DNA of 64,000 nt from Rhodococcus sp. OK519 (GCF_003051005.1 NZ_QAOW01000001.1:1116001-1180000); one strand, 5' to 3'. Positions 16,481-26,136 are shown, counted from the first letter of the stretch. Translations and numbers: made by a program. Notes: generated by a model not told the origin, from the sequence alone.

Positions 16481-17689
16481 GTGAGTGGATCCGCCGTTTC
16501 GACCCCTGCCGACCTGTCGACGCCCTTCGAGCTTCCGGACACGGCGTTGCGCGGTGTCGGGAAGCGCCCCTTCGGCATCTACGTCCATGTCCCGTTCTGT
16601 GCCACGCGCTGCGGCTACTGCGACTTCAACACCTACACCGCGGGCGAACTGGGGACCTCGGCTTCGCCGCAGTCGTGGCTCGACGCACTGAAGCGAGAAC
16701 TGGCGCAGGCCGCCGAGATCACGGGCGCGCCCTCGGTGGACACCGTGTTCGTCGGCGGCGGTACGCCGTCGCTGCTCGGCGGCGACGGACTCGGGGAGGT
16801 CCTCGGTGCCGTGAAGACCAGCTTCGGGCTTGCCGACGGCGCCGAGGTGACCACGGAATCGAACCCCGAGTCGACGTCGCCGGAGTTCTTCGCGACGCTG
16901 CGCGCGGCGGGATTCACGCGGATCTCCCTGGGCATGCAGTCCGCAGCCGAGCATGTGTTGAGGGTGCTCGACCGAACCCACACCCCGGGCCGACCGGTCG
17001 CGGCGGCCCGTGAGGCGCGCGCCGCCGGGTTCGACCACGTCAACCTCGACCTCATCTACGGCACGCCGGGCGAGACCGACCGCGACCTCGACGCGTCCCT
17101 GGATGCGGTGCTGGACGCGGGCGTCGACCACGTGTCGGCGTACGCGCTGATCGTCGAGGACGGGACCGCGCTGGCCCGCAAGGTGCGCCGGGGCGAACTG
17201 CCGTCGCCCGACGACGACGTCCTCGCGTCCCGGTACGAGCGGATCGATTCGCGGCTCGCCGACGCCGGTCTCGCCTGGTACGAGGTGTCGAACTGGGCGT
17301 CGGGGGAAGACTCACGCTGCCGGCACAACCTCGGCTACTGGGACGGCGGCGACTGGTGGGGCGCCGGGCCGGGCGCGCACAGCCACATCGGCGGGGTGCG
17401 GTGGTGGAACGTCAAACATCCGGCGCGGTACGCGGACCGGTTGTCGGCGGGCGAGCTGCCCGTGGGCGGTAGTGAATCCCTGACTGCGGAGGACATCCAC
17501 GTCGAGCGGGTCATGCTGGCGATCCGGCTGCGGACCGGGCTTCCGCTGGCCGATCTGCGTGAGAGCGAACGCGCTGCCGCGGAGCGGGTCGTGGCGGACG
17601 GGCTGGCGGTGGTCGTGTCCGGCCACCTGGTGTTGACGGACCGTGGTCGGCTGCTGGCCGATGCTGTGGTCCGGGACATTCTCGACTGA
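16481..17689 (+). CDS. hemW: Radical SAM heme chaperone HemW (annotated formerly as oxygen-independent coproporphyrinogen oxidase)
   Basis: 402 residues. The radical SAM triad is C40, C44 and C47 in HVPFCATRCGYCDFNTY, and the HemW-specific GGGTPSLL and NLDLIYGTPGET follow. The C-terminal winged-helix part ends in RGRLLADAVVRDIL. It is believed to insert heme rather than oxidise coproporphyrinogen. The GTG start is preceded by GACACT 6 bases upstream and no well-spaced Shine-Dalgarno, so a leaderless mRNA is likely. It converges on the 100-residue gene that follows. Confidence 0.9.
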   Translation: MSGSAVSTPADLSTPFELPDTALRGVGKRPFGIYVHVPFCATRCGYCDFNTYTAGELGTSASPQSWLDALKRELAQAAEITGAPSVDTVFVGGGTPSLLGGDGLGEVLGAVKTSFGLADGAEVTTESNPESTSPEFFATLRAAGFTRISLGMQSAAEHVLRVLDRTHTPGRPVAAAREARAAGFDHVNLDLIYGTPGETDRDLDASLDAVLDAGVDHVSAYALIVEDGTALARKVRRGELPSPDDDVLASRYERIDSRLADAGLAWYEVSNWASGEDSRCRHNLGYWDGGDWWGAGPGAHSHIGGVRWWNVKHPARYADRLSAGELPVGGSESLTAEDIHVERVMLAIRLRTGLPLADLRESERAAAERVVADGLAVVVSGHLVLTDRGRLLADAVVRDILD

Positions 17690-17697
17690 CTCGTGCG

Positions 17698-18000
17698 TCA
17701 GCCGACGGCGTCGTAGTCGTAGACCCGGGCGTGCAGGACGACCCGGTTGCGCAGTGCCGATCGCACCGCGTGGTGGACGCCGTCCTCGAGGTAGATCGTG
17801 CCCTCCCACAGGACCGCGTGGGGGAACAGGTCGCCGTAGAACGTCGAGTCCTCGGACAGGAGGCGGTCGAGTTCGAGGACCCGGGTGGTGGTGACGATCT
17901 CGTCGAGGCGGACCTGCCGCGGCGGGATCTGTGACCAGTCGCGGAGTGTCAATCCGTGATCCGGATACGGCTTGCCGTCCCTGACACCTTTGAAGATCAT
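17698..18000 (-). CDS. Conserved 100-aa protein, possibly antitoxin-like/ParB-like, unknown role
   Basis: It begins [20 protein letters not shown] and carries [17 protein letters not shown] and [16 protein letters not shown]. Similar short proteins are frequent beside hemW/hrcA in actinobacteria, and databases sometimes name them VapB-family antitoxins. No toxin gene is adjacent here, so that label is doubtful. The DGVHHAVR segment recalls the DGHHR loop of ParB/sulfiredoxin folds. ATG 18000 is the conserved start. Confidence 0.65.
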   Translation of the reverse strand: MIFKGVRDGKPYPDHGLTLRDWSQIPPRQVRLDEIVTTTRVLELDRLLSEDSTFYGDLFPHAVLWEGTIYLEDGVHHAVRSALRNRVVLHARVYDYDAVG

Positions 18001-18199
18001 GTTGTTCCGCCCGTGTCGCTCGACCGTGGGCCGGACCCCGCGGGCCGACCGACGAATACAGTACGGGCTGCGGCGCAATTGTTCGTTGTGCCTCGAATGT
18101 CCGGCGCGGCCTGAGGAGTTCGGGGCGGACCAGGCCATTAGACTGGGTATCGACAGTCGGGTGGACCCCGGGCTGAGCGTCGAAATGGAGGTGGTGGCG

Positions 18200-19243
18200 G
18201 TGGCGAGTACGGACGAACGACGATTCGAGGTGCTCCGGGCGATCGTCGCCGACTACGTCTCCACGCAGGAGCCGATCGGATCGAAAGCCCTGGTGGAGCG
18301 CCACAATCTGGGTGTCTCCAGTGCGACGATCCGCAACGACATGGCCGCGCTCGAGGCCGAGGGCTACATCGCGCAACCGCACACCAGTTCGGGACGCGTG
18401 CCGACCGACAAGGGCTACCGCCAGTTCGTCGACCGGATCTCCGACGTCAAGCCGCTGTCGGCCGCCGAGCGTCGCGCAATCCTCGAGTTCCTCGAGTCGG
18501 GAGTCGATCTGGACGACGTCCTGCGCCGCGGCGTCCGGCTCCTCGCGCAGCTCACCCGCCAGGTCGCGGTGGTGCAGTACCCCTCGCTGTCGGCGTCCTC
18601 GGTCCGCCATCTCGAGGTGGTCGCGCTCACCCCCGCCCGCCTGCTGCTGGTACTGATCACCGATTCCGGGCGCGTCGACCAGCGGATCGTCGAACTAGGT
18701 GACGTGATCGACGACGAGGACCTGTCGCGGCTACGAGCACTGCTCGGCGGCGCTCTCGAGGGCAAGCGGCTCGCCGCGGCATCGATCGCGGTCTCGGAAC
18801 TTGCCGAGGACGCGCCCGAGAATCTGCGGGACGCGGTCATCCGGTCGGCCACCGTGCTGGTCGAGACGCTCGTCGAACACCCCGAGGACCGTCTGGTGCT
18901 GGGCGGAACCGCGAATCTGACGCGCAACGCGGCCGACTTCTCGCTGCAAGCCGGACTCCCCGGCTCGCTGCGTTCGGTCCTCGAAGCGCTCGAGGAGCAG
19001 GTGGTGGTCCTCAAACTGCTCGCCGCGACCCAGGATGCAGGCCGGGTGACCGTGCGGATCGGTGAGGAGACGCAGGTCGAGGAGATGCGCGGGACGTCGG
19101 TGATCTCGACCGGGTACGGCGCTGCCGGTACCGTGTTCGGCGGTGTGGGGGTCCTCGGCCCCACTCGGATGGACTATCCGGGAACAATTGCCTCGGTGGC
19201 TGCCGTTGCCAGGTACATCGGCGAGGTACTCGCCGAGCGATAG
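18200..19243 (+). CDS. hrcA: Heat-inducible transcription repressor HrcA
   Basis: 347 residues. The N-terminal winged helix is conserved ([54 protein letters not shown]) and the GAF-like dimerisation domain follows. It represses heat-shock genes by binding CIRCE elements with help from GroEL. GTG 18200 has GGAGGT 8 bases upstream; ATG 18185 is in frame. A -10-like TAGACT is at 18139-18144. No full CIRCE element was found in this promoter. The partner gene dnaJ lies 96 bases downstream. Confidence 0.92.
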   Translation: MASTDERRFEVLRAIVADYVSTQEPIGSKALVERHNLGVSSATIRNDMAALEAEGYIAQPHTSSGRVPTDKGYRQFVDRISDVKPLSAAERRAILEFLESGVDLDDVLRRGVRLLAQLTRQVAVVQYPSLSASSVRHLEVVALTPARLLLVLITDSGRVDQRIVELGDVIDDEDLSRLRALLGGALEGKRLAAASIAVSELAEDAPENLRDAVIRSATVLVETLVEHPEDRLVLGGTANLTRNAADFSLQAGLPGSLRSVLEALEEQVVVLKLLAATQDAGRVTVRIGEETQVEEMRGTSVISTGYGAAGTVFGGVGVLGPTRMDYPGTIASVAAVARYIGEVLAER

Positions 19244-19339
19244 GGCGCGGACGGGCAACGGCGTCGGGCCGGAGGGTTCCGGTGTCGGCGGTGCTCACCG
19301 TGTGATGCGAACGATGTAGAGAAGGACGAGATACCCAAA

Positions 19340-20491
19340 GTGGCACGGGATTACTACGGCACGCTCGGCGTCGAGCCCAAGGCGACCGATCAGGAGATCA
19401 AGCGGGCATACCGGAAGCTCGCCCGTGAGCTGCATCCGGACGTCAACCCCGACGAGTCGGCACAGGCGCGGTTCCGCGAGGTCTCCACCGCGTACGAGGT
19501 GCTCTCGGACCCCGAGAAGCGGCGAATCGTCGATCTCGGTGGCGATCCGATGGAGTCCGGCGGTGGTGCCGGTGCCGGCGGCTTCGGTGGCGCAGGCTTC
19601 GGCGGCGGTCTCGGAGATGTCTTCGAGGCATTCTTCGGCGGTGGCGGTACCGCCCGCGGGCCCAAGGGACGTGTGCAGCCCGGCGCGGATTCGCTGCTGC
19701 GGACCAAGCTGACGCTCGCAGAGTGCGCCACCGGCGTGACCAAGACGATCACCGTCGACACCGCGATCCTGTGCGACGGCTGCACCGGCTCGGGCACCCA
19801 CGGCGACTCGAAGCCGATCCGCTGTGAGACGTGTGGCGGCGCCGGTGAGGTCCAGTCCGTGCAGCGCTCGTTCCTCGGTCAGGTCATGACGTCGCGTCCC
19901 TGTCCGACGTGCCGCGGCGCCGGCGAGACCATCCCGGATCCCTGCCACAAGTGTGGCGGCGACGGCCGCGTGCGTGCCCGTCGTGACATCACCGTGAAGG
20001 TGCCGGCCGGTGTGTCGAGCGGAATGCGCATCCGGCTCGCGGCGCAGGGCGAGGTCGGTCCCGGCGGCGGCCCGGCCGGCGATCTGTACGTCGAGATCAT
20101 CGAGCAGCCGCACGAGACGTTCGTCCGTGACGGCGACGACCTGCACTGCACCATCCGGGTCCCGATGGTCGACGCGGCCCTCGGCACCACGGTGACGCTC
20201 GAGACGATCATCGACGGTCCGACCGAGATCACCGTCGACCCGGGCACACAGCCCGGCTCCGTATCGGTCCTGCGCGGTCACGGCATGCCGAAGCTGCGCT
20301 CCGGCGTACGCGGCGACGTCCACGCGCACCTCGAGGTGATCATCCCGTCGCGCCTGGACGGTAAGCAGAGCAAGCTGCTGCAGGAGTTCAAGAACCTTCG
20401 CGACCGCGATCATGCCGAGGTGGTCTCGACCGGGTCGCCGAACACCGGTGGGCTGTTCTCGCGGCTGCGCGACGCCTTCAGCGGACGCTGA
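19340..20491 (+). CDS. dnaJ: Molecular chaperone DnaJ (second actinobacterial copy, DnaJ2 type)
   Basis: 383 residues. The J-domain has HPD at 32-34, followed by a Gly-rich linker (73-103) and four CxxC zinc motifs (C145/148, C162/165, C188/191 and C202/205), then the C-terminal substrate-binding domains. It stimulates DnaK ATPase and holds unfolded proteins. The hrcA-dnaJ2 order is typical of actinobacteria. The start is GTG 19340. Confidence 0.94.
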   Translation: MARDYYGTLGVEPKATDQEIKRAYRKLARELHPDVNPDESAQARFREVSTAYEVLSDPEKRRIVDLGGDPMESGGGAGAGGFGGAGFGGGLGDVFEAFFGGGGTARGPKGRVQPGADSLLRTKLTLAECATGVTKTITVDTAILCDGCTGSGTHGDSKPIRCETCGGAGEVQSVQRSFLGQVMTSRPCPTCRGAGETIPDPCHKCGGDGRVRARRDITVKVPAGVSSGMRIRLAAQGEVGPGGGPAGDLYVEIIEQPHETFVRDGDDLHCTIRVPMVDAALGTTVTLETIIDGPTEITVDPGTQPGSVSVLRGHGMPKLRSGVRGDVHAHLEVIIPSRLDGKQSKLLQEFKNLRDRDHAEVVSTGSPNTGGLFSRLRDAFSGR

Positions 20492-20509
20492 CCGGCGCCG
20501 GACCGACCG

Positions 20510-21271
20510 ATGGCTGCGACAGTCTTCTATCTGGATCCACTGCCCGACGTCGGCGGTCCCGCGGTGCTCGACGGCCCGGAGGGTCGTCATGCCGCGACGG
20601 TACGGCGGATCAAGCCGGGTGAGCGACTGCTCCTGGCGGACGGGCACGGCGGCATCGCGGACGCCGTCGTGACCGCCGCCGGGAAGGATCGCCTCGACCT
20701 GGAGGTGACCGCGCGTCTGGACCAGCAGCCGCCCACCCCCCGGGTGACGCTGGTGCAGGCGCTGCCCAAGGCGGAGCGTTCCGAATTGGCCGTCGAACTG
20801 GCCACCGAGGCGGGGATCGACGCCGTCGTGCCGTGGCAGTCGTCGCGGTGTGTTGCCCGCTGGGAAGGCGCCAAGACACAGAAGGGCGTGGTGCGCTGGC
20901 GCAACGCGGCGATCGCGGCCGCGAAGCAGGCGCGACGCTCCTTCGTGCCGGACGTCGCGGAGCTGCACCACACCCCGCAGATCCTGGAGCGGGTTCGTGA
21001 CGTCGTCGGCCGCGGCGGTGTCGTGGCAGTGCTCCACGAGTCGGCGCGGTCGCCGTTCGCGTTGCTGCCGCTGCGGGACGCTCCCGAGGTGATGCTGGTG
21101 GTGGGGCCGGAAGGCGGACTGTCGGACGACGAGATCACCGCACTGACCGACGCCGGAGCGACCGCGGTCCTGTTGGGGCCGACGGTGCTACGGACCTCGA
21201 CGGCCGCGGCGGTGGCGCTGGGGGCGATCGGTGTGCTCACCGATCGCTGGTCCTCGGCGCCCCTCGACTGA
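20510..21271 (+). CDS. rsmE: 16S rRNA (uracil-1498-N3)-methyltransferase RsmE
   Basis: 253 residues of the SPOUT fold. An N-terminal PUA-like part contains GPEGRHAATVRRIKPGERL, and the knotted SAM-binding part contains VGPEGGLSDDEI and LLGPTVLRTSTAA. It methylates U1498 of 16S rRNA. It begins 18 bases after dnaJ and is probably co-transcribed with it. Length and motifs are standard. Confidence 0.93.
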   Translation: MAATVFYLDPLPDVGGPAVLDGPEGRHAATVRRIKPGERLLLADGHGGIADAVVTAAGKDRLDLEVTARLDQQPPTPRVTLVQALPKAERSELAVELATEAGIDAVVPWQSSRCVARWEGAKTQKGVVRWRNAAIAAAKQARRSFVPDVAELHHTPQILERVRDVVGRGGVVAVLHESARSPFALLPLRDAPEVMLVVGPEGGLSDDEITALTDAGATAVLLGPTVLRTSTAAAVALGAIGVLTDRWSSAPLD

Positions 21272-21287
21272 CTCGGGAGCGACGAGC

Positions 21288-22034
21288 ATGCCCAGGACGC
21301 GCATCGCGTACGGCGCCGAGCCGCAGCAGTTCGGCCACTTCTATGCGCCGGAAGGCGTTGCCGGGGAACCGGTTCCGGTCGTCATGGTGATCCACGGTGG
21401 CTACTGGAGCGGGAAGTACCAGCTCAATCTCGGGACTGCCCTGTCGGTCGAGTTGGCCCGCAGCGGTGTCGCCGTGTGGAACATCGAGTACCGCCGCATC
21501 GGCGCGGGTGGACGGTGGCCGGAGATGTCGGCTGATGTCGTTGCCGCGCTCGAGGCTATCGCCGGGCCCGTCGCCGCCGCGTCCCCGGTGCAGCTCGATC
21601 TGGACCGGGTCCGGGTCGTCGGGCATTCGGCGGGCGGACAGCTCGCAGTCTGGCTTGCCGGGCAACGGGATACGACGATCCACCCCGAACTGTTCGTGTC
21701 GCAGGCCGGGGCGCTCGACCTCGCGTCGGCCGCCGAGCGCGGCCGACGCGTCAGCTACATCGAGGACCTGTTCGGCGTCCCCTTCGAGGACGACCCCGAG
21801 CTGTACCGTTCCGCGTCGCCGCAGCATCGGGTCCCGATCGGGGTTCCCGTGGTGGTCCTCCACGGCACTGAGGACGCGCAGGTCCCGGCGAAGATCGCGT
21901 CCCGGTACCACGCCGCGGCTCTGGCGGCGGGCGATCCGGTGGAGTTGCATCTGATCGAGGGCGAGGATCATTTCGCCTTCCTCGACCCGAACACCCGCAG
22001 CTGGAAGCTCTCTCGGGAACTGCTGCTGACCTGA
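21288..22034 (+). CDS. Alpha/beta hydrolase (esterase/kynurenine formamidase-like)
   Basis: 248 residues. The oxyanion motif HGGYW, the nucleophile elbow GHSAGGQ, the acid in VVVLHGTEDAQVP and a C-terminal EGEDHFAFLDP provide a complete Ser-Asp-His triad. The HGGxW motif occurs in kynurenine formamidases and related carboxylesterases; no tryptophan-catabolic genes are nearby, so the substrate is open. ATG 21288 follows GGGAGCGACGAGC. It ends 3 bases before the stop of the convergent RCC1 gene. Confidence 0.8.
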   Translation: MPRTRIAYGAEPQQFGHFYAPEGVAGEPVPVVMVIHGGYWSGKYQLNLGTALSVELARSGVAVWNIEYRRIGAGGRWPEMSADVVAALEAIAGPVAAASPVQLDLDRVRVVGHSAGGQLAVWLAGQRDTTIHPELFVSQAGALDLASAAERGRRVSYIEDLFGVPFEDDPELYRSASPQHRVPIGVPVVVLHGTEDAQVPAKIASRYHAAALAAGDPVELHLIEGEDHFAFLDPNTRSWKLSRELLLT

Positions 22035-22037
22035 TGG

Positions 22038-23318
22038 TCAGTTGAGGCTGCCCAGCGAACCGGTGCCTCCTGGTTGGTCGGCGTTGTCGATGATGACGGT
22101 GACGTCGAGCGAGGCGTCAGGTGCTGTGCCGTTCAGGGCAGTGACGGTGAAGTGGTACGTGCCTTCGGCGGTGGGGACTCCCGAGAGGACTCCTTCCGCG
22201 GAAAGTGTGAGCCCGGGCGGCAGTTCGATGCTCGGGTCGACCGACGGTGTCGGGCTGCCCGTGAGGGTGAAGGTATGGGTGTAGGGCTGCCCGACGATGC
22301 CGGACGGCGGCGCACCGGAGACCGTGGGCGCGACGGTGTCAGTGGGCGCAGCCTCGGCGAGCGCGAGTACGTGGTTGCCGCCGAATGCGGCGACAGCGGT
22401 GTACGTGTGCTCGGCGGGAACGGATGTCTGCCCGTAGTAGTTGTCGCCCCACACCACGATTCGGCCGGTCGAAGTGAGACCTACCGAGTGGAACTGGCCG
22501 CCGCCGACGGCGACGTACGTCTCGCCGTTCACGAGAGCCGGCACATCTGTCTGCCCGGCGTTGTTGTATCCCCACGCTTTGATCTCGCCGTCGGATGTGA
22601 GGGCGAGCACGTGATCCCAGCCGGAGGCGACGGCGGTGTACGTCTGCCCCGGTTCGAGATCGGGAACATTCATCTGCCCGGCGGAGTCGTAACCCCAGGT
22701 CTTGATCGTGCCGGCGGACGTCAGGCCGATCGAGTGCGTCGTGCCGGCGGCGATGTCGGTGTACGTCTGACCCTGTTCCAGGACCGGGACGTCACGCAGA
22801 CCGTACGAGCCGAAGCCCCACGTCTCGACCCGTCCGTCGGAGGTGAGTGCGAGTGAATGATTGTGCGCGGTGGCGATCGCGGTGTACTTTTCGCCCTCCT
22901 CCAGCGTCGGAACGTCGGTCTGCCCGTGCTGGTTGTCGCCCCATGCGTCGATCTGTCCGTCCGACGTGAGGGCGAGCGAGTGCCCGAAGCCGCCGGCGAC
23001 GGCGGTGTAGGTCTTTCCTTCGGCGGCCGGCACCGTCGTCTGGCCGAATTCGTTGCGGCCCCAGGCCTTGACCTGGCCGTCCGAGGTGACGGCGAGGGAG
23101 TGGCCGAAACCGCCCCCGATCGCGGTGTACGACGCGTCATCGCCCAGTGTGGGGACCCCGGTGGCGCCCTCGTACGCGTACCCCCAAGCAACGGCATCCT
23201 GGTGCGGGGTTATCGGCGTTGCGGTCGCCGCAGCAGGGAGAACCAGCGCGGTGGCGAGTGCGAGGGTGGCAAGCATGCTTTGTCGTGTTCTGGTGCGCGA
23301 GGCTCGGGTTGCGGTCAT
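22038..23318 (-). CDS. Secreted seven-blade RCC1-repeat protein with Ig-like tail
   Basis: 426 residues. A signal peptide (LATLALATALVLPAAATA) leads to seven RCC1-type repeats of about 40 residues, each with the pattern WGxNxxGQTxVP...YTAVAGGxxHSLALTSDG. They should close as a seven-bladed beta-propeller outside the cell. A putative Ig domain (APTVSGAPPSGIVGQPYTHT, then LPPGLTLSAEGVLSGVP) follows, and the protein ends GTGSLGSLN. Function is unknown; ligand or surface binding is likely. ATG 23318 has GAAGGA upstream. Two palindromes lie in the promoter region. Confidence 0.8.
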   Translation of the reverse strand: MTATRASRTRTRQSMLATLALATALVLPAAATATPITPHQDAVAWGYAYEGATGVPTLGDDASYTAIGGGFGHSLAVTSDGQVKAWGRNEFGQTTVPAAEGKTYTAVAGGFGHSLALTSDGQIDAWGDNQHGQTDVPTLEEGEKYTAIATAHNHSLALTSDGRVETWGFGSYGLRDVPVLEQGQTYTDIAAGTTHSIGLTSAGTIKTWGYDSAGQMNVPDLEPGQTYTAVASGWDHVLALTSDGEIKAWGYNNAGQTDVPALVNGETYVAVGGGQFHSVGLTSTGRIVVWGDNYYGQTSVPAEHTYTAVAAFGGNHVLALAEAAPTDTVAPTVSGAPPSGIVGQPYTHTFTLTGSPTPSVDPSIELPPGLTLSAEGVLSGVPTAEGTYHFTVTALNGTAPDASLDVTVIIDNADQPGGTGSLGSLN

Positions 23319-23384
23319 CCGGCAATCCTTCGTGGGAGGTGGGAATCTGTGTCTACGTGCGCGGGTGTCGCGGCCTTCACCGTC

Positions 23385-23398
23385 GGGAAACGCTTCCC
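23385..23398. promoter_or_regulatory. LacI-family-like operator upstream of the RCC1 gene
   Basis: GGGAAACGCTTCCC has the central CG and GGAA/TTCC arms common to LacI-family operators (one mismatch at the inner pair). It is 67 bases before the RCC1-protein start. No LacI regulator is encoded in the window. Confidence 0.4.
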
Positions 23399-23464
23399 AC
23401 TTGTAGTCCGGTAGACGTCCACTTCGGTCGGCGGCTCAGCGGAATCTAGCAATGGCCGAGGGGG

Positions 23465-23489
23465 CAATTGTGGCCATTGGCCACAATTG
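23465..23489. promoter_or_regulatory. Perfect 12-bp inverted repeat upstream of the RCC1 gene
   Basis: CAATTGTGGCCA-T-TGGCCACAATTG is a perfect palindrome with one central base, about 147 bases before the RCC1 start. The 342-base region 23319-23660 between the RCC1 gene and the 3' end of the MFS gene holds no credible gene. The palindrome could be an operator or a terminator-like structure for the MFS transcript, which ends 171 bases away. Confidence 0.45.
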
Positions 23490-23660
23490 GCCATGACGGA
23501 GTGGCATTTCAGTTGCGCCTGAACATGTTTCCGGCACGGCAGAGGCGACTCGAGGCGGCGTGAGGATTCGCATGCACCCCTGCCCTCAGAGCCCCTTCTC
23601 GATCATCGACATCGAGATCGACACTGCCGGCGTTCCCGAGGATCGAGGACCGGCTGCGTC

Positions 23661-25262
23661 TCAGGCCTTTGCGCGTGCGGGCAGGACCGCGGCGACGACG
23701 ACGGCGCCGAGGGCCAGGGCGAGCCCACCGACGAGGCTGGCACGGGAGATGGCGTCGGCGAAGGCGACGGTCGCCGCATCCATGAGCGGCTGGGCCTGTG
23801 CTGCGCCGAGGGGATTTCTCGCCAGTTCTCCGGCGACGATCGCGGCGCCGCCGACCGATTCTCCCGATGCCTGCAGGCCCTGCGTCACCAGATCTGCTTG
23901 CGGCCCCGTCAGATTGGGGACGGGAAGCGCTGCCAGGAATCCTGCGATCCCGTCCTTGTACGCGGAGGCGAGGACCGATCCGAGTATCGCGATCCCGAGC
24001 GAGCCGCCGAGTTCGATCGCGGTGTCGTTGAGTCCGCCGGCCGCGCCGAGATCCTTCTCTGGGAAGTTCCCCATGATGGCGTCGGTTGCGGGCGAGACGG
24101 CAAGTCCCACACCGATCCCGAGGAGGGCGAGGGTGGGCACGAAGTCGAGGTACGTCGACGCCCCATCGACGCGGACGAGCAGCAGTACGCCGGCCGCCGC
24201 GACCAGCATGCCGCCGGCGACGATGGTGCGGGTACCCGCCCGTGGGGTCAGGCGGGCACTCGCCGCGGCACCGACCGAGACAGCCACGGCCAGCGGGAGA
24301 AGTCGGACGCCGGTGGCGAGCGGGCCGAACCCCAGAACGAACTGGAACTGCTGGGCGACGAAGAACATCGCGCCGAACGCCGCCAGGAACACGAGCATGA
24401 CCGCGAGGGAGGCGCCACCGACGGCGCGCTCGCCGAGCTTGCGCACGTTCAGTAGTGGCTGCGGGTGGTGCAGTTCCCAGGCGACGAAGAGGGCGAGCCC
24501 CACGGCGGAGACCGCGGCGGTGGACAGCGCGCTCGGGCCCCAGCCGAAGTGGAATCCGTCGATGATGGCGAACACGAGAGCGCCGATGGTGACGACCGAC
24601 AGCAGCCCGCCTATCCAGTCGATGCGGCCCAGTCCCCGGGCTTTCGACGGCGGCACGAGAACCAGCGCCGCGACGATCGCGAAGGCCGCGATCGGCACGT
24701 TGATGAGGAACGTCGAGTGCCAACTGTGGTCTTCGAGCAGCCACCCGGCGAGAAGTGGACCGAGGGCGATCGCGAGGCCGGAGGTGGCGGCCCACGCCGC
24801 GATGGCGCGGGCGCGCTCGGCAGAGGGGAAGGTGGCGACCAGCAGTGACAGCGTGGCGGGCATGATTATCGCCGCGCCGACACCCATGACCATACGAGCG
24901 GCGATCACCGAGGTGGTGCTGTCGGCGAGGCTGCCGAACACGGCGCCGACGCCGAAGACGAGTAGACCTGCGAACAGTGCCCCGCGGCGGCTGTACTTGT
25001 CGCCGATGACACCGAACAGCAGCATCAAGGCCGCGTACGGGACGGTGTAGCCGTCGATGACCCACTGCAGGTCCGAGCTGGTCAGCGCGAGATCACGCGT
25101 CATGTCGGGGGCTGCGACGATGAGCGCGGTGTTCGCCATCACGACGATCAGCAGGCTCAGGCACAGCACGCCCAGCGCGGCCCAGCGCCGTGGGTAGGGC
25201 CGGTCCATCTGGTCCACCGGGGTGGTGGCAACGCCCGGCAACTGCGCCAGTGTGATCGTCAT
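23661..25262 (-). CDS. MFS drug/solute efflux transporter, 14-TM DHA2 (EmrB/QacA) type
   Basis: 533 residues and about 14 hydrophobic spans. The N-terminus has WAALGVLCLSLLIVVMANTA, motif A-like GVIGDKYSRRGALFAG and the DHA2 feature DSTTSVIAARMVMGVGAA. It likely exports drugs, dyes or toxic compounds by proton exchange. ATG 25262 has GGGAGGG upstream. It is divergent from the TetR regulator at 25450, with two operator copies between, so expression is probably released by an inducer. Confidence 0.88.
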   Translation of the reverse strand: MTITLAQLPGVATTPVDQMDRPYPRRWAALGVLCLSLLIVVMANTALIVAAPDMTRDLALTSSDLQWVIDGYTVPYAALMLLFGVIGDKYSRRGALFAGLLVFGVGAVFGSLADSTTSVIAARMVMGVGAAIIMPATLSLLVATFPSAERARAIAAWAATSGLAIALGPLLAGWLLEDHSWHSTFLINVPIAAFAIVAALVLVPPSKARGLGRIDWIGGLLSVVTIGALVFAIIDGFHFGWGPSALSTAAVSAVGLALFVAWELHHPQPLLNVRKLGERAVGGASLAVMLVFLAAFGAMFFVAQQFQFVLGFGPLATGVRLLPLAVAVSVGAAASARLTPRAGTRTIVAGGMLVAAAGVLLLVRVDGASTYLDFVPTLALLGIGVGLAVSPATDAIMGNFPEKDLGAAGGLNDTAIELGGSLGIAILGSVLASAYKDGIAGFLAALPVPNLTGPQADLVTQGLQASGESVGGAAIVAGELARNPLGAAQAQPLMDAATVAFADAISRASLVGGLALALGAVVVAAVLPARAKA

Positions 25263-25306
25263 GTTCGAAGGCCCTCCCGCATGCTGTTCGTCACGTCGTC
25301 CGCGAT

Positions 25307-25353
25307 CTTGCACACTGATGTGCAAGTTAGTTCCTTGCATACCGGTGTGCAAG
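25307..25353. promoter_or_regulatory. Twin operators for the TetR regulator/MFS pair
   Basis: Two copies of CTTGCA(C/T)A-N4-TGTGCAAG lie at 25307-25326 and 25334-25353, centres 27 bp apart. The first is a perfect 8-bp inverted repeat. Both are in the divergent promoter between the MFS gene and the TetR gene, the classic place for autoregulated TetR control. Confidence 0.75.
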
Positions 25354-25449
25354 GAAGGGGTGGCGGACGTCACACCGGTCGCGAGTTTCGGGGGAGCGTT
25401 CGAGATCGGACTTCGGTGTCCGTCCGCCGCCGTAAGGGAAGATGGGTCG

Positions 25450-26136
25450 GTGAGTTCCGAGTCCTCGACTTCCCAGGCGGTGCCCGCCGCGGGTCCGCAA
25501 CCGCCCCGCGCGCAGGCGCGCGCGAACCGGGCGCGCATTCTCGATGCCGCGATCTCGGCCTTCGCGGCGGATCCCGACGCGAGCATGGGCGACGTGGCGA
25601 AGGCAGCCGGCGTCGTTCGGCGCACGGTGTACTCGCACTTCCCGAACCGGGAGACGTTGATCGAGGGGTTGGTCGCGGAGGCGTCCGGGGCGATCGGGGC
25701 CAGCCTGGCGTCGGGACCGCCCGCTCCGGAGCGGCCCGACCTGGCGGTCGCGGCGCTGGCGCTGCGCACCTGGCCGGTCGGCGACCGATTCCGGGTACTG
25801 CTCTCCTTCGCCCGGCGCGAACTGGGGGAGGAGCGGATCCACGATCTCCTCGAGCCGCTGCGAACGATCACGGTGGGCAACGTCGAGCGGGGTCAGCGTG
25901 AGGGAGTGTTCTCGTCGTATCTGCGGCCCGAACTGCTGGTCGCGATGTCCGAGGGCATGACATTGACACTCCTCGAGCATGCGAACCGGGGCGCGATCTC
26001 CGATCGTGGTGAGACGTTCGCCACTGCCGGCCTGGTGTTGCTGGGGCTGCCGCCGGAGCGTGCCGCCGACGTCGTCGGGCAGGCTGCGGCCTGGCTCGCG
26101 GACACGGACGTACCCGACGAGGCGTCCGGCGAGTAA
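25450..26136 (+). CDS. TetR/AcrR family transcriptional regulator of the divergent MFS gene
   Basis: 228 residues. The N-terminal HTH reads RARILDAAISAFAADPDASM, GDVAKAAGVVRRTVYSHFPN. The C-terminal ligand domain is specific and not recognised. GTG 25450 is used; the N-terminal 20 residues are Ser/Pro-rich. It probably binds the two CTTGCA...TGCAAG sites upstream and represses itself and the efflux pump. Confidence 0.85.
   Translation: MSSESSTSQAVPAAGPQPPRAQARANRARILDAAISAFAADPDASMGDVAKAAGVVRRTVYSHFPNRETLIEGLVAEASGAIGASLASGPPAPERPDLAVAALALRTWPVGDRFRVLLSFARRELGEERIHDLLEPLRTITVGNVERGQREGVFSSYLRPELLVAMSEGMTLTLLEHANRGAISDRGETFATAGLVLLGLPPERAADVVGQAAAWLADTDVPDEASGE

Noticed and set aside
17698-18000. 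VapB-type antitoxin call
   Set aside because: No PIN-domain toxin gene is adjacent, and the sequence lacks a clear AbrB or RHH fold; kept as unknown.
18001-18199. CIRCE element (TTAGCACTC-N9-GAGTGCTAA) sought upstream of hrcA
   Set aside because: No match was found by eye, only a -10-like TAGACT, so autoregulation through CIRCE cannot be claimed.
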